From assembly GCF_026870175.2 (NCBI RefSeq), contig NZ_CP113977.2, positions 2,728,001-2,792,000 of the forward strand: 64,000 bases of DNA. The letters are read 5' to 3'. Positions 47,001-52,701 of this stretch are shown here, in pieces. The notes under the pieces are model-generated. The model made no database searches. It was not told the origin of the DNA and saw nothing but the letters and a program-made list of their open reading frames with translations. The translations under genes and the position numbers were made by a program. Every line of letters starts with the position of its first letter. Position 1 is the first letter of the stretch. Source of the stretch: Flavobacterium aestivum (lineage in GTDB: Bacteria > Bacteroidota > Bacteroidia > Flavobacteriales > Flavobacteriaceae).

Positions 47001-49624
47001 CAGCTCAATTAGTTACTCCAGCGGTTCCGACAATCAGTAGCACTGCGGCGACTTGTGCTGCCGATGGTACGAGTACGATCAGCAATTATCTAGCGGGTAA
47101 CACTTATACATTTACCCCAGCGGGTCCAACAGTGGGTGCGAGCGGATTAATCAGCGGCATGACTCTCGGTACATCTTACACCGTTACGGCCAGTAGCGGA
47201 GGTTGTACCTCTACAGCTTCGGCTTCATTCAGTAATGCAGCGCAATTGGTAACCCCAGCGGTTCCAACAATCAGCAGTACCGCGGCGACTTGTGCTGCCG
47301 ACGGTACGAGTACGATCAGCAATTATCTAGCCGGTAACACCTATACATTCACTCCGGCAGGTCCAACAGTGGGCGCAGGCGGATTGATTAGCGGTATGAC
47401 TCTTGGTACTTCTTACACCGTTACGGCCAGTAGCGGAGGCTGTACCTCAACAGCTTCGGCTTCGTTCAGTAATGCGGCCCAATTGGCTACCCCTGCGGTT
47501 CCAACGCTTACTGCTGGTACTATTAACTGTAATGATGCAACAGTAGATTGGACACCATCAGCTAATGTAACAGGTTATCGTATAGATGTGGCAACAGATG
47601 CGGCTTTTACAAGTATTTTGCCATCTTATAACAATTTGCCATTCGGCAATGCAGTAGTTTCAACGAATGTAAACGGATTGGCATCGGGCATGACATTTTA
47701 TGTAAGAGTACGTGCAGAAAATAGTTGCGGAGCGAGTGCTAATTCGACTACTCTTACAATAACTACCGGATCTAGTGCAACTAGTTTTACAACTACTGAA
47801 GAACAACCCAATTGTATAGTTGCTACAGGAAAAATAACTGTTAATGAGTCTGTTGTTGATCCATCTGATCAATATAGTTTTGATGATGGAGCGACATATC
47901 AATCTTCGAATGTAAAAGCGTTATTGGCTGCTGGAACTTATAAAGTGAAAGTAAAAAATGTAAATGGATGTGAAACTTTAGCCAAAACAGTTGTCATAAA
48001 TGCTTCGGTTACTACAACTTATACCGGAACATGGTCTAATGGAGTTCCCGATATACTTAAAAGAGCAGTTTTTGCAAGTAATTATACATTTGCGGGAAAT
48101 CTACAAGCCTGTTCTTGTCAAGTGAATACAGGAGTTAGCGTAACTGTTAATTCAGGATTCTCTTTAGTGTTAGAAAACGGACTAGATGTAGTAGGAACCG
48201 GAATAATAACTTTTGAAAACAATTCAAGTTTGATACAAACCAATAATGTGGTTAATACAGGAAATATAACTTATAAAAGAAATACCACACCAGTTGGTAA
48301 ATTTGATTATACTTATTGGTCTTCTCCGGTTTCCCCTCAAACTTTATTGAATGTTTCGCCTACAACATTATCTGATAAGTATTTATCTTGGGATGCTGTT
48401 GCCGGAACATGGAAAATTGAAGCTACAGGAACCGTAATGGCCAAAGGGGTTGGTTATATTATTCGTGGTCCACAAGGAAATTTGACTCCAGCAGTTTATA
48501 CGGCAAACTTTATTGGTGTACCTAATAACGGAAATATCTCTTATTCTATAGCTGGTTCTGGATTGAATTATCTTATTGGAAATCCATATCCGTCTGCTTT
48601 AGATGCCGATGCATTTTTGGGGGCAAATCCAGCTTTAGACGGAACTATTTATTTTTGGACACATAATACACCAGTAACAAATCTTCTCTATAATCATGGT
48701 GATTATGCTTCTTACAATGCAGTGGGAGGTACCGGAACAGCTGCAATAAATACTGGAGTTAGCAATTCTGCTCCAACAGGAAAAGTAGCCTCAGGACAAT
48801 CGTTTTTTGCGACAACAAATGCTGGGGGTACTGTTACTTTTGATAATACGATGAGAGTAGGTGCTGGCGGAGCAATACTTAATAATTCTCAATTCTTTAA
48901 AGGAACGAAAACTAAAACGGCAAGTAATGCATTAGAAAAACACCGGGTTTGGTTAAATTTATCAGATACAGAAGGTGCCTTCAAGCAATTGTTAGTTGGG
49001 TATGTTACCAGCGCAACTAATGGAATTGATAGACGTTTTGATGGAGGAAGCCTGGATGCAAATACCTTTGTAGATTTTTATAGTATTAATGATAATAAGA
49101 AACTTTCTATTCAAGGACGTGCTTTACCATTTGATATGGACGACCAAGTGCCTTTGGGATATAGAACGACTATTGAAGGAACTTTTTCGATTGATATTGA
49201 CCAAGCTGATGGATTTTTAGCTGATATACCAATATTTTTAGAGGATAAATTGACGGGTGCTATTGTTAATCTTAAAAATGGAGCATATAGCTTTTCTACA
49301 ACTGTAGGGACATTCGATGATCGTTTTGTATTGCGATACTTTGATAAGTCTATTAAGGGAAATAATTTTAACTCTGATAATTTTGGTGAAATAAATAAAG
49401 ATGTACTGATCACAGTTAAAAATCATATTGTGAAAATCTATTCTTTTGGTCAAATCATTGATAAAGTGATTATTCACGATTTGATGAGAAGAGAGCTTTT
49501 TGAAGAAGATAATATCAATAGCAATGAATTTAGTGTTCCTGAATTTAGTTTGACTGATCAAGTTTTGATAGTGAAAATCCGTTTGAATAATGGCAAATGG
49601 ATTACAGAGAAAATTGTTTTTTAA
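38069..49624 (+). CDS. Giant Ig-like repeat surface protein, T9SS type C sorting, 3851 aa
   Basis: The signal peptide covers residues 1 to about 35 (ending SAFAQ). Residues of about 45-230 form a glycine-rich domain with many GGxGG runs between beta segments (VPCGVTSITVKAWGAGG ... DGQIVITYT). Then come about five pairs of Ig-like modules (SAGNTI-WYT, TYYAEA, TYQWR-NG), a 7 x 87-aa array (1347-1955), a 15 x 79-aa array (1956-3140) and a fibronectin-III-like module (VTGYRIDVATD). A C-terminal region (FDYTYWSSPVSPQ, YLIGNPYPSALDADAF) is found in many Flavobacterium surface proteins. The last 75 residues (KDVLITVKN, IIHDLMRRELF, DQVLIVKIRLNNG, KIVF) match the T9SS type C pattern rather than type A. 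It is expected at the cell surface. The two arrays contain no indels over 5.4 kb. The gene is monocistronic with a terminator at 49691-49748. Confidence 0.85.
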   Translation: MKKFYLNLQQYILKTIILFWTFLIVFVFGDSAFAQTTTVTITTTGSDSWTVPCGVTSITVKAWGAGGAGGAATINPSGGSGGGGGGYSTYIASVSSGQVINYTVGSKGLGGTGDGGDGGSTTILALTAHGGTGGLQDNGTFGLGGTASGGTTNTTGSDGSQGSVTTGGAGGDGANGGAGGAAAVIVTSNGNDGTGPGGGGGGGFQLAAGTSNGGNGADGQIVITYTTPATIGAPTSVTPSSGTGVCTGSSIDLNATSAGNTINWYTVPTGGTSIGSSASGADFSVSPAANTTYYAEAESSLGCISSSRTATGLITVNELPIITVQPTTPAAVCAGAGPRTITVTATTLPITYQWRKNGTPLTNTAPYSNVTTKTMSITAPAFSENGASFDVIVTNAEGCSATSNAVVLTVNPSPSAPTSVTPSSGTGVCTGSSTNLNATSAGNTINWYTVATGGTSIGSSASGADFSVTPASNTTYYAEAESPLGCVSSTRTATGLITVNALPIITVQPTTPPAVCAGAGPRTITVTATTLPITYQWRKNGTPLTNTAPYSNVTTKTMSITAPAVSENGASFDVIVTNAEGCSATSNAVVLTVNALPSAPTPVTPSSPVSVCNGASVNLNGTSAGNTIYWFTTATLGSSLGSAASGTNFPVVPANNTTTTYYAESRTPAGCASSTRTATSTVTTSALPVITTQPASPAAVCAGSGTRTISITATGVTTYQWRRNGVDLTNVAPYNGVTTATLTITNPAATDAGTFTVVLNGSGCSLTSNTATLTVNSLPTAPSPVTPSSAVVACNTAGTTPLNATSAGNTIDWYTVAIGGSTIGSSASGANFTVSAPTATVYYAESRNAATGCVSSSRTATASVTSNVLPVISTQPATPAAVCAGSGTVTISVTASGVSTYQWRRNGVNLTNVAPYSGVTTATLTITNPPIGDNGASFDVLLNSATCPVASNSVTLTVNAAPSAPTSVTPSSAVSFCSGSGTINLNGTSAGNTIYWYTVSTGGTSIGSSASGANFSVTPASTTTYYAEARNASGCNSATRTATATITVSTTPNPVIEFTEGQNDHTYTITTCGHIAPSENDLDVNSGNPSGNQNTFSPATGQWQVSYDNGATWANAPGPSSTTPQYIFDPVYTNYENIPGTYYFRLIITNNGCSGTSNSIVLTVTGSVTLTPGSIAGNQSSCTAPFDPVAFTAPTAPSGGAGAGTYSYIWQSSTDNTNFTTISGATADTYNAPAISQTTYYRRYVVSGTNGGGCSAVSNTITVSVGTLPAPVVGTITQPTCALATGSVALSGLPGGSWTINPGSIAGSTVTTTISGLAAGTYNFTVTQSSCTSPASANVVINAQPVTPSAPTASVTTQPTCSTPKGTIVVTVPAPAANVTYTVTGTSPVVAAVTQASATFANLSPGVYSVTTTNTTSGCTSSGTSLTVNAVPANPAAPTASVTVQPTCTTPKGTIVITVPAPAGNVVYTVTGTSPVVAAVTQASATFANLSPGIYSVTTTNTTTGCTSSATSLTVNAVPANPAAPTASVTVQPTCTTPTGTIVVTVPAPAANVTYTVTGTSPVVAAVTQASATFANLSPGIYSVTTTNTTTGCTSSATSLTVNAVPANPAAPTASVTVQPTCTTPTGTIVVTVPAPAANVTYTVTGTSPVVAAVTQASATFANLSPGIYSVTTTNTTTGCTSSAISLTVNAVPANPAAPTASVTVQPTCTTPTGTIVVTVPAPAANVTYTVTGTSPVVAAVTQASATFANLSPGIYSVTTTNTTTGCTSSAISLTVNAVPANPAAPTASVTVQPTCTTPTGTIVVTVPAPAANVTYTVSGTSPVVAAVTQASATFANLSPGVYSVTTTNTTTGCTSSATSLTVNAVPANPAAPTASVTIQPNCTTPTGTIVITVPAPAANVIYTVTGTAPVVAAVTQASATFANLDPGIYSVTTTNTTTGCTSSATSLTVNAQPPTPAVPTISSTAATCAADGTSTISNYLAGNTYTFTPAGPTVGAGGLISGMTLGTSYTVTASSGGCTSTASTSFSNAAQLTTPAVPTISSTAATCAADGSSTISNYLAGNTYTFTPAGSTVGAGGLISGMILGTSYTVTASSGGCTSTASASFSNAAQLTTPAVPTISSTAATCAAAGTSTISNYLAGNTYTFTPAGPTVGAGGLISGMTLGTSYTVTASSGGCTSTASASFSNAAQLVTPAVPTISSTAATCAADGSSTISNYLAGNTYTFTPAGPTVGAGGLISGMTLGTSYTVTASSGGCTSAASASFSNAAQLVTPAVPTISSTAATCAADGTSTISNYLAGNTYTFTPAGPTVGAGGLISGMTLGTSYTVTASSGGCTSTASASFSNAAQLVTPAVPTISSTAATCAADGTSTISNYLAGNTYTFTPAGPTVGAGGLIGGMTLGTSYTVTASSGGCSSTASASFSNAAQLTTPAVPTISSTAATCAADGTSTISNYLAGNTYTFTPAGPTVGAGGLISGMTLGTSYTVTASSGGCTSTASASFSNAAQLVTPAVPTISSTVATCAADGSSTISNYLAGNTYTFTPVGPTVGAGGLISGMILGTSYTVTASSGGCTSTASASFSNAAQLVTPAVPTISSTVATCAADGTSTISNYLAGNTYTFTPAGPTVGAGGLISGMTLGTSYTVTASSGGCTSTASTSFSNAAQLTTPAVPTISSTAATCAAAGTSTISNYLAGNTYTFTPAGPTVGAGGLISGMTLGTSYTVTASSGGCTSTASVSFSNAAQLITPAVPTISSTAATCAADGTSTISNYLAGNTYTFTPAGPTVGAGGLISGMTLGTSYTVTASSGGCTSTASASFSNAAQLITPAVPTISSTAATCAADGSSTISNYLAGNTYTFTPTGPTVGAGGLISGMILGTSYTITASSGGCTSTASASFSNAAQLVTPAVPTINSTAATCAADGTSTISNYLAGNTYTFTPAGPTVGAGGLISGMTLGASYTVTASSGGCTSTASASFSNAAQLVTPAVPTISSTAATCAADGTSTISNYLAGNTYTFTPAGPTVGASGLISGMTLGTSYTVTASSGGCTSTASASFSNAAQLVTPAVPTISSTAATCAADGTSTISNYLAGNTYTFTPAGPTVGAGGLISGMTLGTSYTVTASSGGCTSTASASFSNAAQLATPAVPTLTAGTINCNDATVDWTPSANVTGYRIDVATDAAFTSILPSYNNLPFGNAVVSTNVNGLASGMTFYVRVRAENSCGASANSTTLTITTGSSATSFTTTEEQPNCIVATGKITVNESVVDPSDQYSFDDGATYQSSNVKALLAAGTYKVKVKNVNGCETLAKTVVINASVTTTYTGTWSNGVPDILKRAVFASNYTFAGNLQACSCQVNTGVSVTVNSGFSLVLENGLDVVGTGIITFENNSSLIQTNNVVNTGNITYKRNTTPVGKFDYTYWSSPVSPQTLLNVSPTTLSDKYLSWDAVAGTWKIEATGTVMAKGVGYIIRGPQGNLTPAVYTANFIGVPNNGNISYSIAGSGLNYLIGNPYPSALDADAFLGANPALDGTIYFWTHNTPVTNLLYNHGDYASYNAVGGTGTAAINTGVSNSAPTGKVASGQSFFATTNAGGTVTFDNTMRVGAGGAILNNSQFFKGTKTKTASNALEKHRVWLNLSDTEGAFKQLLVGYVTSATNGIDRRFDGGSLDANTFVDFYSINDNKKLSIQGRALPFDMDDQVPLGYRTTIEGTFSIDIDQADGFLADIPIFLEDKLTGAIVNLKNGAYSFSTTVGTFDDRFVLRYFDKSIKGNNFNSDNFGEINKDVLITVKNHIVKIYSFGQIIDKVIIHDLMRRELFEEDNINSNEFSVPEFSLTDQVLIVKIRLNNGKWITEKIVF
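42107..43933 (+). repeat. Seven perfect-length 261-bp (87-aa) tandem repeats
   Basis: Seven direct copies of exactly 261 bp encode modules such as PTASVTVQPTCTTPTGTIVV ... VTQASATFANLSPGIYSV. Each has two Cys, in PTCTTP and GCTSS. Copies start at 42107, 42368, 42629, 42890, 43151, 43412 and 43673. A 224-bp stretch (43013-43236) is identical to the stretch one unit later. Confidence 0.93.
43934..47488 (+). repeat. Fifteen perfect-length 237-bp (79-aa) tandem repeats
   Basis: Fifteen direct copies of exactly 237 bp begin at the base after the 261-bp array. Units read TPAVPTISSTAATCAADGTS ... LAGNTYTFTPAGPTVGAG ... YTVTASSGGCTSTAS. Each has two Cys. No indels occur in 3555 bp. Variants (CAAAGT, TVATC, GMILG, DGS) are shared among non-adjacent copies. 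Confidence 0.95.
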
Positions 49625-49690
49625 ATTACCAGAATAAAAAAAATGTTGCTTGTATTTGTGTGTTGATTTTTTATGAAAATCAATTTAATT

Positions 49691-49748
49691 AACCCGTTAA
49701 TCATGTTTGTTTTTTACTGCAAATAATCATGGTTAGCGGGTTGTTTTT
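49691..49748 (+). terminator. Terminator of the 3851-aa surface protein gene
   Basis: AACCCGTTAATCATG (49691-49705) pairs with CATGGTTAGCGGGTT (49728-49742) through several G-U pairs. A 22-base loop separates the arms and GTTTTTAT follows. Confidence 0.75.
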
Positions 49749-50017
49749 ATGTGATTTAAGAAGAGTTTATTAGATGTTTTACTTCTCATATAGTCAGTCT
49801 ATGTAAAAAATAGAGCTATTTTCTATCAAATCTTTAATGATTAGTCATAAATCTATGTCTCTATGTGGTTTATTATTATTTAAATTGAATTACACCCAAC
49901 TGTAATCATTTGTTACTTAATACGGCTTGCTATAAAATCTCTGAATCAAAGGAAGTTGTTTTTAAGAAAAGACGCAAAGCTAAAGATTATTTTATCAGTA
50001 TTTTCGGCATTAATTTA

Positions 50018-50025
50018 TATATTTG
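50018..50025 (+). promoter_or_regulatory. Candidate -7 element of the TssD-fusion gene
   Basis: TATATTTG is an exact TAnnTTTG match 34 bases upstream of the ATG at 50060. No -33 TTG is clear. The effector gene and its overlapping partner would be one transcript. Confidence 0.45.
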
Positions 50026-50059
50026 AAAAAAAACTTTAGACGAAATTGTACATAAACAA

Positions 50060-51262
50060 ATGACAAACGCAAAATTATATTTTTTAGGAGAAGAACGAGA
50101 GTTGCTCTGGACAAGTATGAGTTATGATAAATTTACTTGCGGGAAAGGCTCACCAAGATCAGACATGGAAGGCGGCATGATAACATTGGTATTTACTACA
50201 CAAGAAAATGATGATGTTTTTATGCATAATATGACCAAAGAAGTGGAGCTGGAAACAGACAGAATGGAAGATGGAGAAATACATTTTTGGGATAAAGGTA
50301 TTAATGAAGCTGTAACCAGAAAATACAAATTTAAGGACACTTATATAGTCGGGTTTTCGGAAATATTCTCTACCTATCATACCGGTAATATGCAAACTCA
50401 TCTTACCATTTCTCCAGCCATTCAGGACTATGGAGCAAAACTAGTTAAACATTGGAATAAATCCTGGATCCCACCAAGTGAACCAGCACCATACCAACCT
50501 CAAAAAGAAGAGGAGAAAGAAAAAGTTGAAATAGATGATATCTATTTAGATAAATCTGACGCAACCGTATTATATAATTATGGAAAAGTAACTGGAGATA
50601 TTAGGATAATAGATAGATACGACTGGGAGGATGCGAATGCGATTGGAGATGACACTGAAAAAGTAAATAAACTAAAAAGTGATAGCAGAGTTGTACTTGT
50701 AAATGACATACAAATTCAAGAAAAAATTCAAGAAATTCACGCTTTAACGAATAAAGTTGAAGAACAAATATTTATTGTTCTAAATAGAGATACTGCAAAT
50801 GTTGAAGCTGTATTTGGACCAGAAGGGGTTGATGGTCTAACAGAAATTGATGCAGAATATAAAGGTATTGGTAAAGACGATAATGGAAAAACAATTTATA
50901 GTAAATCACCAACAATTAAGGCAGATGGAAAAAGATATCCACTTTTGGGTCAAGTTCATACGCATAATTTAATGAAATCCGAACCTACAAATCCAAATCA
51001 AGTATTCGGGTCTACAGATACAAAAGAAAATGGCTTCGGTACATCTTCTATAGATCAAGCAACTGCAATGTCATTAGGTATAGAAATTTACTCTTTAGAT
51101 AGTTGGAATTTTTATAGCAAAACAGCTGAAGTTATTATAAATAGAGTTGATCCAACAGGCAAAGAAACAAAAGGTATTGGAAAAAGTATAGGGAAAGGTC
51201 AGGGTAAAAAAATAGTTAATGTTGGTTTAGAATGTTTAAATCTAAAAGTTGGTCGAAAATGA
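50060..51262 (+). CDS. TssD (Hcp-like) tube protein fused to a JAMM-like domain; putative T6SS effector
   Basis: Residues 1 to about 136 fit the Bacteroidota T6SS tube protein TssD: GKGSPRSDMEGGMITLVF, a GEIHFWDK strand, YKFKDTYIVGFSEIFST, and LTISPAIQDYG ending in a terminal NKSW. A Pro/Glu/Lys-rich linker (about 137-158) leads to a C-terminal extension of about 240 residues. There, His300-Thr-His302 and Ser329-Ser-Ile-Asp332, with Glu234/235 before a hydrophobic strand (IFIVLN), resemble the Glu...His-x-His...Ser-x-x-Asp zinc site of JAB/JAMM peptidases and related polymorphic-toxin domains. The His-to-Ser spacing is longer than usual. Plain TssD proteins are about 130 aa, so this is a specialised 400-aa fusion. 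Its stop overlaps the start of an exported small protein by 4 bases, the layout of an effector-immunity pair. No T6SS apparatus genes lie in the window. TssD assignment is fairly secure; peptidase and toxin roles are inference. Confidence 0.72.
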   Translation: MTNAKLYFLGEERELLWTSMSYDKFTCGKGSPRSDMEGGMITLVFTTQENDDVFMHNMTKEVELETDRMEDGEIHFWDKGINEAVTRKYKFKDTYIVGFSEIFSTYHTGNMQTHLTISPAIQDYGAKLVKHWNKSWIPPSEPAPYQPQKEEEKEKVEIDDIYLDKSDATVLYNYGKVTGDIRIIDRYDWEDANAIGDDTEKVNKLKSDSRVVLVNDIQIQEKIQEIHALTNKVEEQIFIVLNRDTANVEAVFGPEGVDGLTEIDAEYKGIGKDDNGKTIYSKSPTIKADGKRYPLLGQVHTHNLMKSEPTNPNQVFGSTDTKENGFGTSSIDQATAMSLGIEIYSLDSWNFYSKTAEVIINRVDPTGKETKGIGKSIGKGQGKKIVNVGLECLNLKVGRK

Positions 51263-51810
51263 AAAATATAACAACATTAATTTTATTTCTTAGTTTTTGC
51301 TTTGCGGGAAACAGCCAAAATAAAACAGATTTTTATGATAAAAACGAAAAAATAAATCTTTTTGCGTTTATAGGAGAAAAAGTATCAATAGAAGAATTCG
51401 ACCCCAATAAAAACAATGCTGTAAAAGTGTATGATCCTGTCGAAAAAGATTCTATTTTGAAAATAAAACATGTTATGGACAGAGCATTTCGTGTAAAATA
51501 TAAAATCTTAAAAAATATCTTTAATGACTTAAAAACGGATACTATAGAATTTATTGTTTATGATCATTATGGAACTCCAAACTTTGAAAAATATAAAAAT
51601 GTAATACTATATATTTCAAAAAGTTCAGTTGGTAATTATTATTATCTCCAAAAATACCAATATGATGTAGTATACAAAGATGATAAGGATAATTGGTTTG
51701 GTTATAGTCAAAATGTAAAGTCAAAAAAGAAAAAAAAAATAAGTTTAGAAACAATATTTAACAATAAACGAAACAACGTTTTTAAAGAATTATTTACATA
51801 TGAAGAATAA
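51259..51810 (+). CDS. Exported small protein, putative immunity partner of the TssD fusion
   Basis: The ATG at 51259 overlaps the stop of the TssD-fusion gene (ATGA), implying translational coupling. It is preferred over an in-frame upstream start at 51232 because it gives a clean signal peptide (MKNITTLILFLSFCFAGNSQ). The mature protein of about 163 residues is Lys/Asp/Tyr-rich with charged beta and helical segments (FAFIGEKVSIEEFD, TIEFIVYDHYG, VILYISKSSVGNYYYL) and a Lys-rich run near 155-161. I do not recognise the family. A periplasmic location would suit protection against an effector delivered by T6SS into the periplasm. This role is inferred only from position and export signal. No gene follows on the same strand. 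Confidence 0.6.
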   Translation: MKNITTLILFLSFCFAGNSQNKTDFYDKNEKINLFAFIGEKVSIEEFDPNKNNAVKVYDPVEKDSILKIKHVMDRAFRVKYKILKNIFNDLKTDTIEFIVYDHYGTPNFEKYKNVILYISKSSVGNYYYLQKYQYDVVYKDDKDNWFGYSQNVKSKKKKKISLETIFNNKRNNVFKELFTYEE

Positions 51811-51905
51811 AATATTTAAATAATTGGAACAATATATTGTTCTATTTTACAATATCAAAATTTAAGCAAAGACTTATATCGTACTAAATAAAAAATTATT
51901 TTTAA

Positions 51906-52001
51906 TCTCATTGCTTATATAAAATATCCAACGCTAAACATAAATTTTTCAGAATAGATGCTAAAACTGGAAAAACAATAACGGAAGAAATTGTGAACTA
52001 A
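51906..52001 (+). pseudogene. Possible gene remnant: orphan C-terminal coding fragment
   Basis: An open stretch of 31 codons without a start codon ends at the TAA at 51999-52001 and reads ...NAKHKFFRIDAKTGKTITEE(IVN). The composition looks protein-like (RIDAKTGKT) rather than like AT-rich spacer. It lies just after the putative immunity gene. It may be the tail of a lost toxin or immunity cassette. It is short, so chance is not excluded. Confidence 0.3.
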
Positions 52002-52018
52002 CAAATATGGTGTGATTT

Positions 52019-52690
52019 TTATTTTTCGAAAATTACCGTATTTGCAGTCGCGCCTAGATCCAATAAGTTTTTAGAGATGCTTTTTACAAAATCTGCGGGA
52101 CCGCAGACATAAAAGTTTTGGCTAAAATCGGCTATGTTTTCGATTAGGAAATTGCGATCAATTCTTTTTTCGATATATCCCATAACGTTTTCGCGGGTGT
52201 ATAATTTCAAAAAATTTTTCTTTAGCATTTTTTGTAATTCCTCGGCCATAATCACATCTTCGGTGGTTTTGTTACTGTAAATAAGTCTGTTGTAGGCGAT
52301 GAGTTGCTTCTTGTATAAATCTCTGAAGATAGAAATAAATGGTGTAATACCAGCACCACCGGCAATGAAAGTACCTGGCCCTTTGTATTGAATAGCTCCG
52401 AAAACATCATGCAGAATCAATTCAGCTCCAGCATTGGTGCTGCCTAGTTTATTGGTCACACCTTCATGGTCGTTGTATATCTTAATCATGAATTCAAGAT
52501 AATTTTGTTCTCTTAAATTGGTAAAGGTAAAAGGACGTAATTTATCTTGCCATTCAGGTAGATTTATGGAGACATCGGTAGCTTGTCCTGGAATGAAATC
52601 GTATCCAGAAGGTTTTTCAACAATAAAACATTTTACATCATGGGTGATATAAAATGCTTTCAATATTTTTACAATGTGAGTGTTGTCCAT
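52019..52690 (-). CDS. FAD-dependent ferredoxin/flavodoxin reductase-like oxidoreductase
   Basis: This 223-aa protein has the ferredoxin-NADP reductase fold. The FAD-binding motif RPFTFTNL (residues 52-59) corresponds to RxYS. The NAD(P)-binding GGAGITPFIS lies at 111-120 and the C-terminal CGPADF at 196-201. No [2Fe-2S] domain is present, so electrons would go to a separate acceptor such as ferredoxin, flavodoxin or a haem protein. The gene is 11 bases downstream of a slipin gene on the same strand, indicating a two-gene operon. The final residue pattern (TVIFEK) is complete. The physiological acceptor is unknown. Confidence 0.85.
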   Translation of the reverse strand: MDNTHIVKILKAFYITHDVKCFIVEKPSGYDFIPGQATDVSINLPEWQDKLRPFTFTNLREQNYLEFMIKIYNDHEGVTNKLGSTNAGAELILHDVFGAIQYKGPGTFIAGGAGITPFISIFRDLYKKQLIAYNRLIYSNKTTEDVIMAEELQKMLKKNFLKLYTRENVMGYIEKRIDRNFLIENIADFSQNFYVCGPADFVKSISKNLLDLGATANTVIFEK

Positions 52691-52701
52691 GGAGTTTGTT
52701 A

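Larger units (their letters stand above)
49625..50059. other. Intergenic region, 435 bp
   Basis: This spacer contains the terminator of the 3851-aa gene (49691-49748) and a promoter box for the TssD-fusion gene (50018-50025). Nothing else recognisable was found. Confidence 0.55.

Noticed and set aside
42107..47488. Possible CRISPR-like array because of regular direct repeats
   Set aside because: Repeats are 237-261 bp, contiguous without spacers, in frame and part of one open reading frame. No cas genes are near.
51232..51258. Upstream in-frame start for the exported partner gene
   Set aside because: It would bury the signal peptide behind nine residues coded inside the effector gene. The ATGA overlap at 51259 gives a clean signal peptide.
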